A stretch of 64,000 nucleotides of DNA, from assembly GCF_900016645.1 (NCBI RefSeq), contig NZ_CDGJ01000082.1, one strand, 5' to 3'. The notes under the pieces were generated by a model. The model did no database searches. It worked only from the letters and a program-made list of their open reading frames with translations, and had not been told where the DNA came from. Positions 1-9,000 of this stretch are shown one piece after another. The first letter of the stretch is position 1, and each line of letters starts with the position of its first letter. Both the position numbers and the translations under genes were made by a program. This DNA is from Acididesulfobacillus acetoxydans (GTDB lineage: Bacteria > Bacillota > Desulfitobacteriia > Desulfitobacteriales > Desulfitobacteriaceae).

Positions 1-294
1 CTCCGTTTCCACCCGTCCGTGAGGCCTCCCACGGTAAGACGATTCACTTTCATTCCATGTCCCCGCAACATTTACGCTGACGTGTCCGTGTAGCTTTTGG
101 GCTTCAACTTGTATGGCAGTCTTACCCCACATTTCGCGCCTAATATTGTTCGTGTTCCTCGGGGCGGAACTTTGCCGCCGGCTTCCTTCAGATTCCATCT
201 CGCAATGGACACCCTTGCCTTGAGCTAATGGTTGGTCGCTACATACCCCCATAACGGACTTTCACCGTCAAGTTAATCGTCATGCGTGGCGCAC
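1..294 (-). mobile_element. 5' part of a group II intron (IIC-like), truncated by window edge
   Basis: Read on the minus strand, the segment starts with GTGCGCC at 294 and carries the conserved blocks of a bacterial group IIC intron domain I: GGTGAAAGTCC, AAGGCAAGGGTGTCCAT, GGAATCTGAAGGAAGC, a GCGGCAAA step and CGAGGAACACGAAC, followed by GGAAAC near the edge. These blocks match the published Oceanobacillus-type IIC intron as remembered; no search was run. The reverse transcriptase/maturase ORF and domains V-VI would lie beyond position 1. The 5' exon begins at 295 and consists of a perfect hairpin, the usual target type for IIC introns. Confidence 0.85.
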
Positions 295-302
295 CATCGA
301 GT

Positions 303-381
303 CTTCGGTGGGGGAGTCTACCCCCACCGAAGGGTACGTGGAACCCACTCCCACTTATAGAAGTGGGAGTCTTACGATTGG
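303..381 (+). repeat. Dispersed double-hairpin repeat, copy A
   Basis: Contains a perfect 12-bp stem (CTTCGGTGGGGG, 303-314, pairing with 321-332), a GTAC spacer, then a second hairpin CCCACTT/AAGTGGGAGT followed by CTTACGATTGG. Copies B (16029-16109) and C (59961-60040, opposite strand) share the order G-rich hairpin, GTAC, CCACTCCCACTT hairpin and AC(G)ATTGG/CTTGG end. The first hairpin directly borders the group II intron insertion point. It could be a right-end remnant of an IS200/IS605 (TnpB) element or a REP-like sequence; this is a guess. Confidence 0.75.
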
Positions 382-475
382 ATAAAGAGAAGGAGTGCCG
401 GCAATTTAGCCGGGCAGACATACACAGCCCTGCCCGCGCATAAATTGTTAGCAAGTTTAAAGGGGGGGAACCGCC

Positions 476-847
476 ATGTCCAAATCCTTTCAATTAAGCC
501 TAGTGTTTAAAGGAATTTTGCTGGCTGCCATTTTGGCTCTTATCCTGGCTTTGGGGTTGGGCGTCCTGCTTTCCTTGACCTCCATCACTGAATCCGGCTT
601 AGCTGTCACCGGGATCATGGTCTTCAGCATATTTATCGCTTCCGTCCTGTCTGCGCGCCAGGCGGGAAGCAAAGGTCTCTATTACGGACTCTTAATCGGA
701 TTGGGTTATGTCGTCCTTCTCCTGCTTGTGGCGGGAATTTTCCGCGACACGGCCCCCTCCCCGCTGAGCGTCGCCGAAAAACTGCTGCAGGCGCTTGTTG
801 CCGGTGGGATTGGCGGCATTACGGGCGTCCTGCTGAGCCGCGGCTGA
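476..847 (+). CDS. Small four-helix membrane protein (TIGR04086-like)
   Basis: A 123-residue protein consisting almost wholly of four predicted transmembrane helices (about residues 8-32, 40-60, 66-88 and 105-121), with short basic loops and no catalytic motif. Length and hydrophobic pattern fit the TIGR04086 family of small Firmicutes membrane proteins of unknown role; the family name is from memory. The start is supported by a strong AAAGGGGGGG ribosome site eight bases upstream. It stands alone on the plus strand between the intron/repeat region and the minus-strand mutase operon. Function unknown. Confidence 0.75.
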   Translation: MSKSFQLSLVFKGILLAAILALILALGLGVLLSLTSITESGLAVTGIMVFSIFIASVLSARQAGSKGLYYGLLIGLGYVVLLLLVAGIFRDTAPSPLSVAEKLLQALVAGGIGGITGVLLSRG

Positions 848-933
848 TACCCGCCCCTACCCGGGCCTTCTCACCCGCACCTCTCCGCACCCCCCTAATC
901 GGCGCCCGGATCAAGACCTGCTCCCGGGCCGCT

Positions 934-1368
934 TCACTCGTCCTTCGCGCGAACCGGCTCGGGTTCCTTTGTCTCCAACCGTTGCTTGATCCAACCCACT
1001 ATTTCCCCAGTCGGAGTGCCCGGAGTAAACAAGGCCTCGGCAAAACCTTGTCGGAGAAGAACCTCGACGTCTTCTTCCGGAATTGTTCCCCCGCCGATGA
1101 GAAGAATATCTTCTGCCTCTTGTTCGCGCAGAAGGTCTTTCACGCGCGGAAAAATAGTCAGGTGAGCGCCTGATAAAATACTCAGACCGATGACGTCCAC
1201 ATCTTCCTGAATAGCCGCTTCCACGATTTGCTCCGGCGTCTGGTGCAAGCCGGAGTAAATGACTTCCATGCCCGCATCGCGCAGTGCCCTGGCAATGACT
1301 TTAGCTCCCCGGTCATGGCCGTCCAGTCCGGGTTTTCCCACAAGAACCCTGATCCGAGACTGACTCAT
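934..1368 (-). CDS. B12-binding (small) subunit of acyl-CoA mutase
   Basis: A 144-residue cobalamin-binding domain of the methylmalonyl-CoA mutase C-terminal family. It shows the DxHxxG lower-ligand motif (LDGHDRG, about residues 16-22), the SxL motif (LSILSG) and the LLIGGG loop that cradles the nucleotide tail. It forms the second subunit of the mutase encoded just upstream. A longer reading frame extends to 1554, but the ATG at 1368 has a clear AAAGGAG site seven to eight bases upstream and starts directly at the B12 fold. 233 bases without a visible gene separate it from the large-subunit gene; it is the last gene of the operon. Confidence 0.92.
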   Translation of the reverse strand: MSQSRIRVLVGKPGLDGHDRGAKVIARALRDAGMEVIYSGLHQTPEQIVEAAIQEDVDVIGLSILSGAHLTIFPRVKDLLREQEAEDILLIGGGTIPEEDVEVLLRQGFAEALFTPGTPTGEIVGWIKQRLETKEPEPVRAKDE

Positions 1369-1601
1369 AATATCCGCTCCTTTGACCGAAATCCTGTACC
1401 GTGCCTTCACTCGACTTTCACTCAGCTTTGCGGCTTCGCGACTTTGCCGTCTTACCGCCTTCCACACTACCGCGGCAGTCCGGCGGACATTTTCGCTGCT
1501 CAAAGGGTTCGCTGGGTTTGTGCGGCCCGAACCCCAGATTCGACAACAGTACACGGAATTCGCTTTTGATTATTTCTCTTGGCTCGTGCAGCCCCAACCC
1601 C

Positions 1602-3242
1602 TTAATAGACCGCTTGCTCTCTATATTCGCCGAAAACCGTTTTGAGCACGCCGATAATTTCCCCTTCGGTCGCATAGGCCCTGACAGCGGTCATGATTTT
1701 AGGTATGAGATTATCGGAACCCTTGGCAGCCCCCTCCAAATCCGCCAGAGCGGACCTGACCCGAGCATTGTCCCGGATCCGTTTCAGTTCTTGGACCCGC
1801 CCTACCTGGGCTTTTTCTGTTTCCGGACCAATCTTGAGGAGATCGATACCCAGCTTCTCCTCTTTAGTGAACTCATTGACCCCGACAATAATGCGCTCAT
1901 GCTTCTCTATCTCCCGTTGGTAGCGGAAGGCCGCGTCCGCGATTTCCTGTTGGAAGAAATTCTGCCCGATGGCAGCCAACACTCCGCCCATTTCTTCGAT
2001 CCGACGGAAATAGTCCTCGGCACCCCTCTCCATTTGGTCAGTCAAAGATTCCACGAAATACGATCCTGCCAAAGGATCGATCGTGTTGGCCACACCGCTT
2101 TCATAAGCCAGAATCTGCTGGGTACGCAAGGCTATTTGCACCGCCTTCTCTGTGGGCAAAGCCAGCACTTCATCCATGGAATTGGTATGCAGGGACTGTG
2201 TTCCCCCCAGCACCGCCGCCAAGGCCTCGTAGGCCGTGCGCACGATATTGTTCTCGGGCTGCTGAGCCGTCAGGGAACAACCCGCTGTTTGCGTGTGGAA
2301 GCGCAGAAGAAGACTCTCGGATTTCTTAGCCCCGTATTTTTCCTTCATGTGTCTGGCCCAGATGCGCCGGGCCGCCCGATACTTGGCGATCTCTTCGAAG
2401 ACATCCATATGCGCGTTGAAGAAGAAAGACAGGCGCGGAACAAAGTCGTCCACGTCCAGGCCGGCCTTTATGCCGGCTTCCACGTAGGCAAACCCGTCGG
2501 CCAGCGTGAAAGCCAGTTCCTGAAGTGCTGTCGCCCCGGCCTCGCGAATGTGATAACCGCTGATAGAAACCGTATTCCACTTGGGTACGTGTTCTTTGGC
2601 ATACTTAAAGATATCCGTGATGAGCCGGAGGGAGGGTTCCGGAGGGAAAATCCAGGATTTCTGAGCGATGTACTCCTTGAGAATGTCGTTTTGAATCGTT
2701 CCCGTGAGCTTATAGGAAGGGATTCCTTTTTTCTCGGCCGCCACTATATACATGGCCCAAAGTATGGCCGCCGGGGCATTGATGGTCATCGAAGTGCTCA
2801 CCCGGTCCAAGGCAATATCTTGAAACAGCCTTTCCATGTCCTGCAGGGAATCAATCGCGACCCCGACCCTCCCCACTTCTCCGTAAGCCCGGGGATGATC
2901 GGAGTCATAACCCATAATGGTGGGCATGTCGAAGGCAACGCTCAAACCGGTCTGACCCTGGCTGAGCAGAAATTTGTAACGCTCGTTTGATTCCTGAGCG
3001 CTGCCAAACCCGGCGAACTGCCTCATCGTCCATAAACGTCCCCGGTACATATTGGCGTGAATTCCTCGGGTATAAGGGTAGGATCCCGGATACCCCAGGT
3101 CTCTCTCATAATCCGTACCGGCAGAGTGCTCCGGGGTATAAAGCGGTGCGACCGGAACGGATGAAACTGTGACAAAGGGGTTCTGTCGCTCCCGCAAGGC
3201 CCGGTAGTTCTCCTGCCAGCGTTCCTTATCGCTCATAATCAT
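1602..3242 (-). CDS. Acyl-CoA mutase large subunit, isobutyryl-CoA mutase-like
   Basis: A 546-residue TIM-barrel catalytic subunit of the adenosylcobalamin-dependent acyl-CoA mutases. GTIQNDILKEY, ISGYHIREAGAT (His231, the cobalamin/radical-side histidine) and GGTQSLHTN are typical. Two specificity positions differ from methylmalonyl-CoA mutase: the substrate Tyr (RQYAG) is Phe76 (RQFAG), and the carboxylate-binding Arg is Gln194 (YIAQK). Phe/Gln is the isobutyryl-CoA mutase pair; the 2-hydroxyisobutyryl mutase Asp is absent (Ala103). So interconversion of isobutyryl- and n-butyryl-CoA, or a similar non-carboxylated substrate, is inferred. It overlaps meaB by 17 bp, implying translational coupling; GGAGGGAG precedes the start. 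Confidence 0.9.
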   Translation of the reverse strand: MIMSDKERWQENYRALRERQNPFVTVSSVPVAPLYTPEHSAGTDYERDLGYPGSYPYTRGIHANMYRGRLWTMRQFAGFGSAQESNERYKFLLSQGQTGLSVAFDMPTIMGYDSDHPRAYGEVGRVGVAIDSLQDMERLFQDIALDRVSTSMTINAPAAILWAMYIVAAEKKGIPSYKLTGTIQNDILKEYIAQKSWIFPPEPSLRLITDIFKYAKEHVPKWNTVSISGYHIREAGATALQELAFTLADGFAYVEAGIKAGLDVDDFVPRLSFFFNAHMDVFEEIAKYRAARRIWARHMKEKYGAKKSESLLLRFHTQTAGCSLTAQQPENNIVRTAYEALAAVLGGTQSLHTNSMDEVLALPTEKAVQIALRTQQILAYESGVANTIDPLAGSYFVESLTDQMERGAEDYFRRIEEMGGVLAAIGQNFFQQEIADAAFRYQREIEKHERIIVGVNEFTKEEKLGIDLLKIGPETEKAQVGRVQELKRIRDNARVRSALADLEGAAKGSDNLIPKIMTAVRAYATEGEIIGVLKTVFGEYREQAVY

Positions 3243-4188
3243 CTCTCCCTCCCGTCATTTTCGCCCAAACCTTTTCCACCAAAACAAAAGGATCCCGCTC
3301 CCCGACCTCCAACAAGTCCTGGGGAATTTGCGGCCAAGCCCCGTCAAACAAGGATCTTACTTTCTCCTCCAAACAGTGCCAGGTTTCTCTTTGCAATTGT
3401 ACTTGACGACGGATCTTGATTTGTCCGCTTTCGCGCAAGAACGCCTGCTGGCCGGCTATCGCTTCCCCCAGCTCCTGGATCCCCGCGGCCTGCAGGGCGC
3501 TGGTCAGAACCACCGGGGGACGTCTCACCGGCCCGGCCCCGCCGTTTAGATCCAACATCATTTCAATGTCATTCTTCATTCTTTCCGCCCCGGGCATATC
3601 CGACTTGTTGACGACAAAGATGTCCGCCACTTCCATAATCCCGGCTTTAATAGCCTGAATCCCATCCCCGGTGCCCGGATTGAGGACGACCACCACCGTA
3701 TCCGCCAAGCGCATGATCTCGATCTCCGATTGGCCGACTCCCACCGTTTCCAGCAGCAAGCGTCCATATCCCCCGGCCTCCAGAATGCGCAGGACATCCG
3801 CCGTTGAGCGGGCAACCCCGCCCAAGTGTCCGCGCGTGCCCATACTGCGGATGAAAACATCCCGGTCCGTCGTGTGAGCCTGCATCCGGATGCGATCTCC
3901 CAAAATGGCCCCACCGGTATAGGGACTGCTGGGGTCCACGGCTGCAATCCCCACCCGCTCGCCCTTTTCCCGATAATAATGGGTCAAAGCCTCGACCAGC
4001 GAACTTTTGCCGACACCGGGAGGCCCCGTGATCCCGATTACTAAACTCTTACCGCTATGGGCCCGCACGGAGCGCATGATTTCTTCCCTGCCCCGGTCGT
4101 CCTCCACCCGGGAAATGAGTTTAGCCACCGCCCTGCGCTCATGCCGTAAGAGCCGTTCCAGCCATTCATCCATCTCGTCCCGGCTCAA
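3226..4188 (-). CDS. meaB: MeaB/ArgK G-protein chaperone of B12 mutase
   Basis: A 320-residue SIMIBI-class GTPase that loads adenosylcobalamin into, and protects, acyl-CoA mutases. The Walker A motif GPPGVGKSS is near residues 55-63. DPSSPYTGGAILGDRIRM, the ETVGVGQSE switch and the NKSD guanine-specificity motif follow, and a C-terminal dimerisation arm ends the protein. Its stop codon overlaps the mutase start and its start codon overlaps the adenosyltransferase stop (ATGA), so the four genes form one tight operon supplying enzyme, cofactor and chaperone together. Confidence 0.95.
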   Translation of the reverse strand: MSRDEMDEWLERLLRHERRAVAKLISRVEDDRGREEIMRSVRAHSGKSLVIGITGPPGVGKSSLVEALTHYYREKGERVGIAAVDPSSPYTGGAILGDRIRMQAHTTDRDVFIRSMGTRGHLGGVARSTADVLRILEAGGYGRLLLETVGVGQSEIEIMRLADTVVVVLNPGTGDGIQAIKAGIMEVADIFVVNKSDMPGAERMKNDIEMMLDLNGGAGPVRRPPVVLTSALQAAGIQELGEAIAGQQAFLRESGQIKIRRQVQLQRETWHCLEEKVRSLFDGAWPQIPQDLLEVGERDPFVLVEKVWAKMTGGRDDYER

Positions 4189-4703
4189 AACTCCATCCCC
4201 GCCTTCGCCGTCACTCCGCGTTGATAGGCGTGACGTATCTCCTCCATCATCGTAACCGTGTCAGCCGCTTCGATAATCGCTTTAGGCGCATAACGTCCGG
4301 TCAGTACGAGGTCCGTTTCCGGTGGCCGCTTAGTCAGCACCTCCAGGATCTCAGCCGCCGAGAGTAAGCCAAAACCGGCGGCCACCAGGATCTCGTCGAA
4401 GACAACCAAGTCAAATTTCTCCTCTGAGAGCCATTCTTCCCCTCTGCGCAACCCTTCCTTGGCCATGGCTACATCCACCGCATCCGGGTCCTCGGGATTG
4501 ACAAAACTGTCCCGGCCGGTTTGCTCCAGCACAAAGCCCGGCAAGGCTGCGGCTATCTTAACCTCACCATAGTCCTGGCTGCCTTTCATAAACTGCAGAA
4601 AACCCACCCGCCGGCCGTGTCCCAGCGCTCGCAGGCTCAGACCCAAGGCCGCCGTCGTCTTTCCCTTTCCGTTTCCGGTATAAACCAGCACAAGTCCTGG
4701 CAT
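4185..4703 (-). CDS. cobO: Cob(I)alamin adenosyltransferase, CobO/BtuR type (copy 1)
   Basis: A 172-residue P-loop enzyme that makes adenosylcobalamin from cob(I)alamin and ATP. The N-terminal TGNGKGKTTAALG loop (residues 9-21), the VVFDEI Walker B segment and the LTGR motif near residue 140 identify the CobA/CobO/BtuR family. It is the first gene of the mutase operon, so it presumably supplies the coenzyme locally. A second, diverged CobO lies at 38234-38767. No cobalamin riboswitch was recognised in the 350 bases upstream. Confidence 0.93.
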   Translation of the reverse strand: MPGLVLVYTGNGKGKTTAALGLSLRALGHGRRVGFLQFMKGSQDYGEVKIAAALPGFVLEQTGRDSFVNPEDPDAVDVAMAKEGLRRGEEWLSEEKFDLVVFDEILVAAGFGLLSAAEILEVLTKRPPETDLVLTGRYAPKAIIEAADTVTMMEEIRHAYQRGVTAKAGMEF

Positions 4704-5079
4704 TCACTTCCCCACCCATCCCGTTTCAGAATATTACGTCTCAACAGGCCCTGCCCCAAACAGCGCCAACGGCGCAGCCCGACAGCCCTGCTGACGTCTC
4801 TGGATAATATTTCGCTTCGCGTGTCTGAAATCCTGCCTTTCCTTCTAGAACTTATAGAAAATTGTTTCTCTTCGAATTTAACAAAACTGCCGTTTCCAAT
4901 GCCCACACTTTCTCGCTCCCACCCGGGCGGCAGGGGAAATCTCCCCAACTTCGCGGAATAAGGGGGATTGGTTGCCTCCGCAGCACGCTCACCGGATCAA
5001 GAAAAGTCCTTTTCTTTTCTTGGAGAAAGGATTAGAATATTCGTAGAAAGATATTTTGCCAAAGGTGGAGGGGATACAA
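4704..5079. other. Divergent intergenic region
   Basis: About 375 bases between the divergently transcribed cobO and fmdE genes. I looked for B12-riboswitch core boxes and a clear sigma-A promoter toward cobO and found neither. A purine/pyrimidine-rich inverted stretch (AAGAAAAG / CTTTTCTT) lies near 4999-5022 before the fmdE gene. Nothing else is evident. Confidence 0.4.
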
Positions 5080-5637
5080 ATGTGTGTGGAGAAAACTCCT
5101 TGGGAACAGGTCGTCGATTTTCACGGCCATACCTGCCCGGGCATTGCGCTGGGCTTCCGGGTCGCCCAGATCGCCCAGCGCGAGTTGGGTCTGCGTCCGG
5201 CTCCCGCAGCCGAACTCCTGGTCAAGGCTGAAACACAATCCTGTGCTTTGGACGCCTTCCAGATCTTGAATAAAGCGACTTGTGGGCGCGGTACCCTGCA
5301 AATCAAAGAAAAAGGCAAACACGTTTATTCTTTTCAATATTCGGGAACGGACGATTTGGTGCGCATCGCCCTCAAGGGAGACCTCCTGGCGCGCGTTGCC
5401 GAACCCGCGTCCTTCCCCGGCCCGCGGCAGCGGCAAAATTGGGTTTTGGAGACGATTCAGTTCATCTTGACCTGTCCGGAAGAAGATTTCTGCACCCTGC
5501 GCAGAACCCCTGCGGTTCTGTATAACGACACGGCGGCTCCCCGGTGGACCACCTGTTCGGTTTGCGGCGAGGCTGTGCGCACGGATCATGCCGTCCAAAC
5601 CGGTGAGGTATTTAAGTGCCTGACCTGTGCCGACTGA
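5080..5637 (+). CDS. FmdE-like protein (formylmethanofuran dehydrogenase subunit E family)
   Basis: A 185-residue FmdE-family protein. The N-terminal DFHGHTCPG motif (around residues 13-21) is the family metal/substrate site. A C-terminal treble-clef zinc ribbon has CSVCG and CLTC pairs in the last 30 residues. In bacteria these proteins occur with molybdopterin enzymes or in syntrophs, and their reaction is not settled. The start was set at 5080 rather than 5056 because AGGTGGAGGGG lies seven bases before it. A rho-independent terminator follows at once, so this is a single-gene transcript. Confidence 0.85.
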   Translation: MCVEKTPWEQVVDFHGHTCPGIALGFRVAQIAQRELGLRPAPAAELLVKAETQSCALDAFQILNKATCGRGTLQIKEKGKHVYSFQYSGTDDLVRIALKGDLLARVAEPASFPGPRQRQNWVLETIQFILTCPEEDFCTLRRTPAVLYNDTAAPRWTTCSVCGEAVRTDHAVQTGEVFKCLTCAD

Positions 5638-5663
5638 GTATCGTCAATTTTGAGGTTACGTTA

Positions 5664-5690
5664 CCCCCGGAATTAAGATCCGGGGGTTTT
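5664..5690 (+). terminator. Rho-independent terminator of fmdE-like gene
   Basis: An eight-base-pair GC-rich stem, CCCCCGGA/TCCGGGGG, with a seven-base loop, followed by TTTT; it lies 26 bases after the stop codon. Confidence 0.9.
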
Positions 5691-6020
5691 CTCGTAGTGG
5701 AACGATAACTATATGACTCCGGAAGCGCGGAACAATTCATTTGCCGATTCGCTCTATAGCAGGAGTAATTTACCGGCCGCCCCGCGAAGCCTCCGGCCTC
5801 ATCCTTCAAGTCACGGTGTGCTGTCGGCATAATCAATGCACATTCCCCGATTTCTGAGATGATAGCCATGGCACAAAGAGGATTTTGAAAAGCCGGCACC
5901 GCGGACACTAAAGCACGTTCCTTGGCATAGGGCCCCGAAAGCGAAAGGAAGGGTTCATAACTATGAAATCCCCGGATAGTCAGGGGTTGTTTTTTTGTCC
6001 CTGCGTCGAGCGGGGGCAGT
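5691..6020. other. Intergenic region between convergent genes
   Basis: 330 bases between the fmdE terminator and the purL stop. No convincing ORF, RNA or strong terminator was seen. A weak hairpin CCCC/GGGG followed by TTGTTTTTTT occurs near 5973-5996 on the plus strand. Confidence 0.4.
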
Positions 6021-9000
6021 TTATCGGAAATACTCAACCCCGCCCGCAAACAGCGGTTGGTACTTGTTGCCTGGCACGTTCTTCGCCACGAAAGCCCCGC
6101 TTCTTTCCGAATGCCCCATCTTGCCCAGAATTCTCCCGTCCGGACTGGTAATCCCTTCAACGGCCTCATAGGAACCGTTAGGCGTATAGCGGACGTCATG
6201 GCTCGGGTTTCCCGCCAAATCGACATATTGGGTTGCAATCTGCCCCTTCTCGACCAAGCTTTGGATCACTTCCGGGCTGGCCACAAAGCGCCCCTCACCG
6301 TGGGAAAGGGCCACCGTGTGCACATCGCCCGGTTCGACTTGGCTGAACCAAGGTGAGAGAACAGATACCACTTTGGTCTGAGCCATGCAGGAGATATGGC
6401 GGCCAATCCTATTATATGTCAGAGTCGGCGAATCTTCTTGCAGATCCCGAATCTCCCCGTAAGGTACGAGCCCCAGCTTGATCAAGGCCTGAAAACCGTT
6501 GCAGATGCCGAGCATTAAGCCGTCCCGCCGTCGCATCAGGTCTTCCACCGCCTCTTCCACCCGCGGATTACGGAACATGGCCGCGATAAACTTGCCCGAT
6601 CCGTCCGGCTCGTCCCCCGCGCTGAACCCGCCGGCCAGCATGACGATCTGGCTTTTGCGAATAGACCCTGCCAGAATCTCGATGGATTCCTCCACCTCCC
6701 GGGGGGTCAGGTTCCGGATCACCAAAGTCTCTGTGACGGCGCCCGCCCGGGCAAAAGCGCGGGCTGAATCATATTCGCAGTTCGTTCCCGGAAAAACCGG
6801 GATCAAGACCCGCGGCGCGGCCAGCTTCGTCAGCGGCCGGCGGGAATTTCTGGACGGATAATGGATAGCCCGAGGCGGCGCGGTCGGGGCGGTCTGGGTC
6901 GGAAACACTTTTTCCAACGGGCTGCTCCAGGCTTCCCAGGCCTCTTCCAGTGCGATCTCCGTCCCGTTCACGACCAGCACCGGCCGGTCCAGCGTCGTAC
7001 CCAGAACCTGATAGTCCATCTCGCCAAACTTCTGAGCCGGATCCACATCCGCCCGCAGTTCCAGGATCAGGGAACCCAGTTCCGGAGTAAACAATGTGCG
7101 AACATCCGGCCGGTCAATCAAGCGAATTCCGAGGCGGTTGCCAAAGGCCATCTTGGTCAGGGCCGCCGCCTGCCCGCCCCAGGAAACGGCCTGGACCGCC
7201 AAGACGCAGCCGCCTTCCGCGAGTTGCCGTACCTTGGCGAAGTTCTGCCTCAGCCCCTCAAAGTCCGGGAGATCCTGGGCATCCCGCCGCAGGGGCAGTA
7301 AGACCAGTTGACTGCCGCCTTCTTTCAGTTCCTGGGATATAACCAGGGGAGCTTCGGTCACACAGACGGCAAAGGCCACCAGGGTCGGCGGAACATTCAA
7401 GTCCAGGAAGGTCCCGGACATGCTGTCTTTGCCGCCGATAGCGGGAATACCCAAGCGTTTCTGAGCGTAATACGCCCCCAGCAAAGCGCTAAAGGGCTTA
7501 CCCCATTTTTCCGGGTCCCGGCCCAGTTTTTCGAAGTACTCCTGCAGAGTGAGCCTGACTTTCCGGGGATCTCCCCCCAAAGCCGCGATCTTGGTCACGG
7601 CCTCGACAATGGCGTAGACGGCAGCGTGAAAAGGGCTCCAGTGGGCCAGACGGGGTTGATAGCCGTAGGTCATGAGTGTCGTGGTTTCGGTTTCCCCGTC
7701 CAAGACGGGGAGCTTGGCCGCCATCCCCTGACTCGGAGTCGCTTGGTGGCGCCCGCCGAAAGGCATGAGCACCGTTGAGGCTCCAATACTCGAATCGAAC
7801 CGTTCCACCAAACCTTTTTGGCTGCAGACGTTCAGATCCCGCAGGTTTGTAAGCCAAGCTTCCCGCACGGCTTGCTCCTTTGCCTCCGACTGCGGATAGC
7901 TGCGGCTCAGCAAGGCCTCGTCCGGGACCACAGAGGCAAAGAAGTCCCTCGCCGGATCAGGGGCTTTAACTTTGACGTTTATACTGGGCCTAACCCCGTT
8001 AGTGTCGAGAAAGGCCCGGCTGATATCGACGATCGGACGGTTCCGCCAGGTCAGGCACAGGCGGTTCCTGTCTGTCACCCTGCCGACCGGAGTCGCCTCC
8101 AGATTCTCTTCCCGGGCATAGATGACAAACCTCGCCGCATCCTCCCGCGCAACCACCACCGCCATGCGCTCCTGTGACTCGGAGATCGCCAGTTCCGTTC
8201 CGTCCAACCCCTCATACTTTTTCGGGATCGCGTCCAAATCAATGTCCAACCCATCCGCCAACTCGCCCATGGCGACAGACACCCCGCCTGCGCCGAAGTC
8301 GTTGCATCTCTTGATCAAGGTACTGACCTCACGCCGGCGGAAAAGTCTCTGGAGCTTGCGTTCCGTCGGCGGGTTGCCTTTTTGCACCTCCGCCCCGCAA
8401 GTCAGGAGGGATTCGGCCGTATGTTCCTTCGAGGACCCGGTGGCCCCGCCGCAACCGTCCCGTCCGGTACGCCCCCCCACCAAGAGCACGACGTCGCCCG
8501 GCAGCGGCTGGGCGCGCACGACATGGTGACGCGGAGCCGCCCCGATGACAGCCCCTATTTCCATCCGTTTAGCCATAAATCCTTCGTCATAGACTTCGGC
8601 CACCTGCCCGGTGGCGAGACCGATCTGGTTCCCGTACGAGCTGTACCCGGCCGCCGCCCCGGTGGTGATCTTCCGCTGGGGAAGTTTACCCGGCAGGGTC
8701 TCGCCCAGAGGCCGGCGGGGATCCCCGCTGCCGCTGAAGCGCATGGCCTGATAAACATAGGTCCGCCCGGACAAAGGATCTCTGATCGCCCCTCCTAAAC
8801 AAGTGGCCGCCCCGCCGAAAGGCTCGATCTCGGTGGGATGGTTGTGGGTCTCATTTTTGAACATCACCAGCCACTCTTCCGTGCGCCCGTCCACCTTAGC
8901 GTCGACGATGATGCTGCAGGCATTGATCTCCGGCGATTCATCCAAATCTTGAAGCAATCCTTTTTTCTTGAGTTCTTTCATGCCGGCGGTCGCGATATCC

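Noticed and set aside
1..294. Possible rRNA fragment
   Set aside because: The conserved blocks match group II intron domain I, not 16S or 23S rRNA.
1401..2990. 529-codon plus-strand open frame opposite the mutase gene
   Set aside because: Runs antisense through the mutase and its spacer, has no ribosome site and no recognisable domain; it is a shadow of GC-rich codon use.
4704..5079. Cobalamin riboswitch before the first cobO/mutase operon
   Set aside because: Looked for the GCCACTG B12 box and related core on both strands and did not find it.
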